A DNA stretch of 64,000 nt from Lepidurus packardi (taxonomy: Eukaryota; Arthropoda; Branchiopoda; Notostraca; Triopsidae): NCBI GenBank assembly GCA_023053545.1, contig JAKZAN010000002.1, forward strand, positions 1,224,375-1,288,374, read 5' to 3'. The notes beneath the pieces are model-generated. The model was not told the origin of the DNA and ran no database searches. It saw only the letters and a list, made by a program, of their open reading frames with translations. Positions 57,361 to 64,000 of the stretch are shown in pieces. Made by a program: the position numbers and the translations under genes. Within the stretch, counting starts at the first letter, position 1, and every line of letters starts with the position of its first letter.

Positions 57361-58784
57361 ATGAAGCTTACCTTCGCATTTTTGCTGTTTGCACTAGCCA
57401 TCTCCACTTCATGGAGCGCCCCCTCTGACAACAAAGACAAGGAAAAAGATGCGGCCTGGGCAGACTTTAAGGTACAGTACACCTCAAATTGAACTTTCAT
57501 GACATAAGATAGTCAGATTCAATTTTGTTCATTTCTGCCATTCTATTTCATTGCAGAATCAACACAAGAAGAAGTACGAAACCCCAGAAAAAGAATCCAA
57601 GGCTCGTGCCAATTTCAATAGCAACGAAGACAAAATCAAACAACATAACACTGAATATGCAGCTGGTAACCAGTCCTGGTTCATGCGCCACAACCAGTTC
57701 TCCGACATGGTACATAATAAACTAGCGCAAAAGCGTTTGATTGCCTGGCTATCTAACACATTTCTTTCCACAGAGTGAGGAGGAATTCAAGGAGACTATG
57801 CTAAGACCTGTACCACCAATGGCCAACACATCCCACCCTGGCGCTCATGTGGTACCTTTAATTCAAGACAACAGTCGTCAGCTTGTTGCCGCGGTACATA
57901 ACTTGCAAAAACTGTAGTTCATCGGATTAATAATATGTAAAAATACGTACAGGTTGACTGGTTGGCTGGTCGGACTAATAAAGGGGTCCGCAATCAGGGT
58001 ATATGTGGCTCCTGTTACTCCTTTGCGACTATTGGAGTCTATGAGTAAAAGAGCCGTGCACTGGTCTTAAACAACAAATTATAATAATACGGTGTTTTAG
58101 ATGGTACTATTACAACAAATACGGATTAGATCGTGATTTCAGTGAGCAACAAGTGATAAGTTGCAGCTCTGCTAATGGAAACCAGGGCTGCAATGGTGGA
58201 TCCGTTCCCAAGTCACTCGAATACCTTATGTTTAACGGCGTTGGTCTCGAAAGTTCCTTTATATACCAGCAATTAAACACCAAGACGGTAATTTTCAAAT
58301 CATATATGTTTTTACCTCGCAAAATTCGAATTATTCGTAAACTATTAGGTTGTAGCGTGCCAATCGGTTACAAAGACTGGTACTTTAGCAGGTTACGCTT
58401 CGTATGCCAGCTCCCAACAACTTGCCAATGACCAAGGAGTAATGAATGCTTTGACTTCAGCTAATGGACCTGTCGCTATTCATATCTACGCAAGTTCTGG
58501 CTGGCAGACCTACGGGTAACGATTTCTTTTAATTGCAGACTGAAGTTAAAATTTATTAACGCGGTATTCATGGGCACAGTGGAGGTTACTTTGACTGTGC
58601 CTGCAGTGGCAGTCACAACCACGCAGTAATAATTATAGGTTACGGCACTATGGACAGCAAACCGTATTGGCTTGTAAAGAATTCATGGGGTACTGGATGG
58701 GGTGCTGCCGGGTTCATGTACCTTAAGCGAGGAGTTAATCATTGCAACGTTGGAAGCGATAACGCTTGGTGGCCAATGTTGTAA
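57361..58784 (+). CDS. Papain-family cysteine protease (cathepsin L-like)
   Basis: Seven exons: 57361-57471, 57557-57709, 57774-57893, 57953-58044, 58101-58287, 58349-58515 and 58580-58784. They are in phase with introns of 56-85 bp and give 344 residues. In order: signal peptide (MKLTFAFLLFALAISTSWSA); an I29 inhibitor prosegment with a loose ERFNIN motif (E.KAR..F..N...I...N) and NQFSD; then the mature enzyme with QGICGSCYSF (oxyanion Gln143, catalytic Cys149), FSEQQVISCS, GCNGG, NHAV (catalytic His291) and YWLVKNSWGTGWG (Asn311). All catalytic residues are present. The residue after the active Cys is Tyr instead of the near-universal Trp. Likely a secreted or lysosomal digestive protease. 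The gene looks intact and single here. Confidence 0.94.
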
Positions 58785-59852
58785 AAGCGGAATCTTGGCT
58801 ACTATCGTGTTTCATGGTAAATCTAATACCATACAATACGAAATAACCTATAACTTTCTGCACTTCAATACACTTGCTCGATACCAAACGAAATTTTTGT
58901 ATAATTAAACTAATTTAAATTAGTCAGCTTCAAATTCAATACTAAAAACTGTGCTCCGCCAAAATAAATAAATAAAAAATTGCGTGAAAAAACAGATGGC
59001 CAAGTCCATGGATCTAGGAAGCCACGTGACCTTGAACCATTTTATTTCTACCTTGTTTTTAAAAAAAAAGAATAAGTAAACGCATATTTTATTGAAGGCA
59101 ATTGTTTCCTTGCTTTGATAGGTTTATACAAGCAGTAAACTAAAGGGTTTGCTTTTAATTGATTTGCGTATTAAGGTAGGACGCGAGCGATGAAAAGAGA
59201 GAACAAAGAGGCTGCTCGAAGGACCGAACAATGGGGCTGTTCTTCCTAACACGTTTTTGCGTCTCCTTCACAGTTACAAGAGTGCGTGACAAATAGTAAC
59301 TCTACTTGACCATTTCACAAAGTTTTGAAGAAGGCGAAAGGACGTATTACTCGGTACAGTCTTGACTCACGCATCTTCAATACTGCCTTACACCTCTTTT
59401 CAGTCACATCTTTTCAATCGTAATTGCTACCATGCTTTAAAGCCCACAAACTAGCTAGTTAGGGTCGGGGTGAGTAGGAAAAGTTAACGAGTCCAGTGTA
59501 GAAAGTAGATGTTTGAATCTAACAAACATTTACTTTTCTCCTTAACAACCTTCTGGTGGATGAACCCATTTATGGTCAAGTCTGACAAGCAAGCACTTGA
59601 GCCAGATGTTCCACTCTGCACTACGAAGGACAGCTTTGACTATGGTACTTGAAGGTAACTAAGGTCTCAAATAAAAAAATACATAAAATTCATTAGATTT
59701 TCTCAAAGAAAAAATTAATTTGTTGTTTATAGGCCTCGATACTTATGGAGAGCTGAATTAGCAAAAGACTCACTTGTAGAGATCTTTCCATTTCAGGATT
59801 TTCTGCTAAGCAATCATTGAATTACAAGAGTTAATTGAACTGTAATATATGT
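58785..59852. other. 3' flank of the protease gene and intergenic DNA
   Basis: AATAAATAAATAAA at about 58963 is a candidate poly(A) signal for the protease transcript. No further gene is recognised up to the gypsy fossil. Confidence 0.45.
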
Positions 59853-62800
59853 ATGTTACCGAATGTTGGGTTAACTACGACTGACTTTATTAACAAGGAT
59901 TGACTCCATATATACAAGAGTACATCGTACAAGTCGAGGTCACTTGGCATAAAGGGAATTGCCAAACAAGGGTCAACAAAGATCATGGCAAACATTCCAA
60001 AAGTTAACCCTGACATAACTTAATAGTATAGCTACACTACATTCGCCTCCTTTACGAAAATCTTTCCTCCCTAATGACTAACGGTTGTCCAGGCTCGAAA
60101 TAACCGAAACGTTCCGGAGGCTGTCTCAGCAGAACAGGACGCAATGATTCTCCTGCTGGATTTTTACGTACGATTGCATCTTCCGTTTCTTGACCAGTCA
60201 CCTGGTCTACTCTCTCAGGTTCGTTCGAACTAACACTTCCTTGATCAGCCAACTGACCTTCCGATTGCCGATCTGACACATCACTTTGAGGTAAATCAAC
60301 AGCCGGCTCTTCCACTTCACTGTCCACAATAACCCAATCACTTGTGTCCAAAAGCCGCTCTTCTTGCGTGCTTCTTTCTCTTGATTTCTGTGCAGCCTCA
60401 ATCTGCAGCAAGACCGTCCACTACTTCCTCATTGTCTTTACGCAGAGACGTACTCTCTTGTTGAGAAGTTGCACTCTCAGGAACCAAATACGGCTTAACA
60501 TTATTAGAGTGAACAACTTTCCGTCGTCCTGACTGATCATGCTTGATTCTTAACACTTCTTCACTAACTACTTTAATAACCGTATACGGACCTTCCCAAG
60601 GACGGTGAAATTTCACATGCTTTCCTCTTTTAGGAACTGTTTTCAGTAACACCTTGTCTCCTAACAAAAATCGCTTTCCGTGCACTAACTTATCATACTG
60701 TTCTTTCTGCCGTCCATAAGAAATATGTAAATTTGTTTGGGCCATCTTATACACGTTGATAAGATTCTTCTGCAACTCTGAAGCGTAATCTGTCTCAAGG
60801 ACTTTACCGTTGTTCACTCCATCCATGTTTGCTCCTTGAAAAATCAAATCTTCCGGCAAACGCAACTCCCGACCAAACGTTAACATAGCCGGAGAAAACT
60901 TCGTTGATGACTGAACTCCAGATCGGTAAGCCATTAATACTTTGGGTAACAACTCGTCCCAAGTGTCATCCCCCGCTTCCAACAGTTTGCTTAACCCCGC
61001 TAAAATTGTTCTGTTGGCGCGTTCCACAAATCCGTCACTCTGGGGATGATAACGCGTCGTACGAGTTTTCTGGATGTTCAACAACTGGCACACCTCACCC
61101 AGCAATTTAGATTCAAAATTCCGTCCTTGATCGGAATGCAACTGAATGGGCGATCCAAATCGGCACACGTATTCATTAAAAAATTTGCTAGCCACTGTTT
61201 TACTTTCTTGATCCCGAATAGGAAACGCTTCGATCCACTTGCTAAAAAGATCTCCAACAACCAAAATATATCGGCTACCCTGTGCTGTTTCAGGAAGCGG
61301 CCCTAAAATATCCATTGCAACAATTTGATTGGGATGCTCAACTTTCAGATTTTTAAGAGGGACTCTTCTAGTCTTCTGCACCGGGTTTCGTTGTTGGCAA
61401 ATCAAACAAGTTCGGCACCACTCAGCTACATCAGCTCTCATTCTTGGCCAGTAAAACCGTTCTCGCAGCTTCTCAAGAGTTTTATGAAATCCCATATGAG
61501 CTGCCGTTTGGCTACCATGATAAGCCCCGAGAATGATCCGCTTTTGGTTGTACGCCACCAAGGGTAATTAAAAATCTTGCTTACCTTTGGTTTGCCATTT
61601 TCTAAACAAACCACCATTCCGAAGACATAGCCTGTCTTTCTATGTCCAATAGCTTCTTAACGTGGGATTTAAGCCATCAGTCGACTTCGGCACACACGCT
61701 TCATTCTTCAACCATTGTTTCACATCCTTGAGATTGGCGTCTTCCCTTTGTTGGTCGAGAACCGGGAATGCTTCAAGCTCCGTCCCCGCTACAACCCCAT
61801 AGTTATCTGCCACTGGTGAAATACAAGGTACTTCTCCATCCTCTTCCTCCTCTTCGTCTTCCAGCTTCCCACATTGAGAACAAGGTTTTCTTGACAAAGC
61901 ATCAGCGTTAGCATGCTTCTTTCCCGGACGGTGTACAATGGCAAATTGATAATTCTCCAATTCTTGAATCCATCTAAACATCTAACCAGTTGGATTTTTG
62001 CAAGTCTTCAACCATGCCACAGCACTGTTATCCGTTCTTAAGGTAAATGAACGTCCCAAGAGGTAATGGCCAAATTGCGTCATAGCAAATTTTACGGCCA
62101 ATAACTCTTTCCTTGTAACACAATACTTAAGCTCAGGCCTCGTCAATGACCTGCTAGCAAAAGCTATTGGCTTTTCTACTCCGTCAACAATCTGACTCAG
62201 GACCGCACCAAGACCAATGTTACTTGCATCCGTATCGACAATAAAGGGCTTCGACAAATCAGGATAAGCCAAAACCGGAGTTTCAGTCAGCTTTTTCTTT
62301 AAGTGACAAAACGCGTTTTCACAGGCTTCGTTCCAGTTAAACACCACATTCTTCTCCGTAAGTCTATATAGAGGCTTTGCAATACCCGCAAATTGAGGTA
62401 CAAACCTCCTATAATAGGAGGCTAATCCCAAAAACCGGTGTGTCTCATCCCCTGACGTCGGCCGAGGCCACTCAGCAATAGCCAAGGTCTTCTGAGGATC
62501 AGTACACACACCTTCTTGGTTAATGACGTGTCCCAAAAACGGAACTGACGAACAGAGCAATTTACATTTAGAAGGCTTCACCTTCAAATTGACTTCTTCG
62601 AATCTTCGGAACACTTCACCAAGACTCTCAAGATGCTCCTCAAACGTCTTACTGAAAACAATCACATCGTCTAAGTAAATAAGGCAGATTTGCCATTGAA
62701 GGCCTTCCAGAACCAACTCCATAAGGCGTTGAAACGAACTTGGGCCATTACATAACCCAAATGGCATTACATTGAATTGATATAATCCACTGGAAGTTTG

Positions 62801-63166
62801 AAAAGCTGTTTTTTCCTTCGAAGTGTCCTCCAACTCAAGTTGGTAATACCCGCTCACCAGGTCAAGCGTCGAAAAGTAATTCGACCCTGCCAAAGCGTCT
62901 AAGGTATCGTCTATCCTTGGCAGGGTATATGCGTCCTTCGTCGTTAAATTGTTCAGGCCTCTGTAGTCCACACACAAACGGAGAGTGCCATCCTTTTTCT
63001 TCACCATGACCACAGGTGAACTCCAGGGACTATTTGACGGTGTAATTACCTGTTGGTCAAGCAAGTCGCTCACCATCTCTTCTAGTTGTGGTTTCCAATG
63101 AGCTGGAACCCTTCTTGGGTGAAATCGCCAAGGTGGATTTGACCCCGTATGGATTTCGTGACGCAA
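59853..63166 (-). mobile_element. Ty3/gypsy LTR retrotransposon fossil 2
   Basis: Minus-strand element. Parts: reverse transcriptase (about 63166-62340, with YLDDVIVF active-site box), RNase H (about 62340-61640, DTDASNIGLGAVLSQ), integrase with zinc finger and catalytic core (about 61561-60400), a purine-rich tract near 60050, and a candidate 3' LTR of about 190 bp (60042-59853, TGTAGTG start, with TATA-like and AATAAA motifs inside). Gag, protease and the 5' LTR were not seen. The element is incomplete, with a few breaks. The long open stretches suggest it is younger than gypsy fossil 1. Confidence 0.88.
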
Positions 63167-63260
63167 CAGCGATGTACGGCCAAGTTATAAACACTAACTC
63201 AATGTACGGCGATGTACAATGTACAGCGATGTACGGCCGGTTATAAACACTAACTCTATC
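63167..63260. repeat. Short direct repeats, GCGATGTACGGCC unit
   Basis: GCGATGTACGGCC.AGTTATAA and the following ACACTAACTC occur twice (about 63168-63200 and 63225-63258), with shorter GATGTACAATGTACAG units between. They abut the gypsy fossil. Confidence 0.75.
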
Positions 63261-63406
63261 ATTTTAAATTAGCATTGATTAGTAACGTAATTATTTCTAA
63301 TTACAGTTATCGTGAATGATTGAAAATTCTCGGTTAACCAGCAAGTTAATCAGCAAGACACTCCCTTACAGCAAAAAATTGCCATACAATAAAAAACAAA
63401 AAGAAT

Positions 63407-63964
63407 ATGTTACACAGGATATTGCGTGGAAGCTGTAACGATAAGGACAGTAAAAGAAGGGGGCGTCAAGCTAACTTGGCCCTATGGTTAAAGTCATTTG
63501 TGATTGCGCTGGAATGTGTTGATCTGATGAATTCTTCTAGTAGTAGCAAAAGTCACATCCAAGTCTTCGGTTCGCTGCCCTTCATTTCACAACGCGAAAT
63601 CGTAACATCATATCAATGCAACATTGCATTGCAGTATAAAATCCCAGAAGAAAATAAAGTCTTGCTTAAGAGCCTTAGTGATTCATTTGCTGTGGAATCG
63701 TGTTTTCGCATCGAACTTTTAATACGTCAGCTGGCGACAACAAACCAGATAGCGGTTGGAAGACAACACATGTCAGCCATGTTGGAGGAGGTGGCTAACG
63801 ACCCGCAGCATACCAGATTTCCAACGTTAGATTATCCTGACCGTGTGTTGTTTACGTTCTATGATTTTTCAGCGAACCGCGCATCGGTAACACTTGATAT
63901 ATTTTCCCCCAGGTTTTACCGCGGTTTACGCCGCAGGGTGCTTATAACCATAGGAATAGCCTAA
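63407..63964 (+). CDS. Unrecognised 185-residue reading frame
   Basis: ATG 63407 to TAA 63962-63964, one exon. The product is basic at both ends, with a Ser run (MNSSSSSKSH), alternating hydrophobic and charged segments (SFAVESCFRIELLIRQLATT, HMSAMLEEVAN) and no signal peptide or obvious membrane segment. A family is not recognised. The stop merges with CTAAGGGCCTATTCCCACTA, an element-like end also seen in variant form at 54087, so the last residues may come from an inserted repeat. It could be a host gene exon, a capsid-like piece or chance. Confidence 0.35.
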   Translation: MLHRILRGSCNDKDSKRRGRQANLALWLKSFVIALECVDLMNSSSSSKSHIQVFGSLPFISQREIVTSYQCNIALQYKIPEENKVLLKSLSDSFAVESCFRIELLIRQLATTNQIAVGRQHMSAMLEEVANDPQHTRFPTLDYPDRVLFTFYDFSANRASVTLDIFSPRFYRGLRRRVLITIGIA

Positions 63965-64000
63965 GGGCCTATTCCCACTAAGCGCATAAGGCCTTATGCT

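Noticed and set aside
1-64000. CRISPR array or prokaryotic defence system
   Set aside because: No regularly spaced repeats with unique spacers, and all genes are intron-bearing animal genes.

Overview
The window is animal nuclear DNA, most likely from an arthropod. Evidence: interspersed TTAGG-type repeats, the arthropod telomere unit; genes split by many 50-110 bp GT-AG introns; TATA plus CAGT-type initiator promoters; and a small secreted glycine-rich protein of cuticular or peritrophic style. I cannot fix the taxon; a crustacean or early-branching hexapod would fit. A run of 100 Ns at 31581-31680 marks an assembly gap.

Left part (1-24.4 kb), plus strand: a Ski/Snoo SMAD co-repressor (coding 2396-18377, five coding exons, one 12.5 kb intron holding decayed Tigger-like DNA transposons, a MITE family and long G/C homopolymers), then EIF2A (21921-24243, nine exons).

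Middle part (24.4-40 kb): repeats, including a LINE copy nested in an older repeat; a Cu/Zn superoxide dismutase relic (26787-27032, minus); a three-exon secreted glycine-rich protein (29567-30003, minus); a ZBED-type hAT fossil, a degenerate LINE and a broken Ty3/gypsy fossil stacked next to each other (32.4-36.4 kb); and a complete twelve-exon NRF-6-type membrane acyltransferase (36882-39915, minus).

Right part (40-64 kb): mostly accessory DNA. It holds a two-exon 101-residue orphan gene (46450-46818), a 5'-truncated LINE with near-intact reverse transcriptase (47317-49120), an LTR-element gag fossil followed by the 3' exons of a SID-1/SIDT-like gene with an in-frame stop, several inverted-repeat elements, a DNA-level partial copy of the NRF-6 gene (55744-56070), a complete seven-exon papain-family cysteine protease (57361-58784), a second Ty3/gypsy fossil (59853-63166, minus) and an unrecognised 185-residue reading frame at the right edge.

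The host genes look functionally unrelated: transcriptional control, translation, membrane lipid/acyl chemistry, secreted proteolysis. I saw no operon or dedicated system. The points most worth a second look are the decayed SIDT locus, the intron-keeping NRF-6 duplicate, the alternative 3' end of NRF-6, the Tyr-for-Trp change beside the protease catalytic Cys, and the several families of inverted-repeat elements inserted into each other. Exon coordinates come from reading frames, splice sites and family alignment recalled from memory; no search was run.
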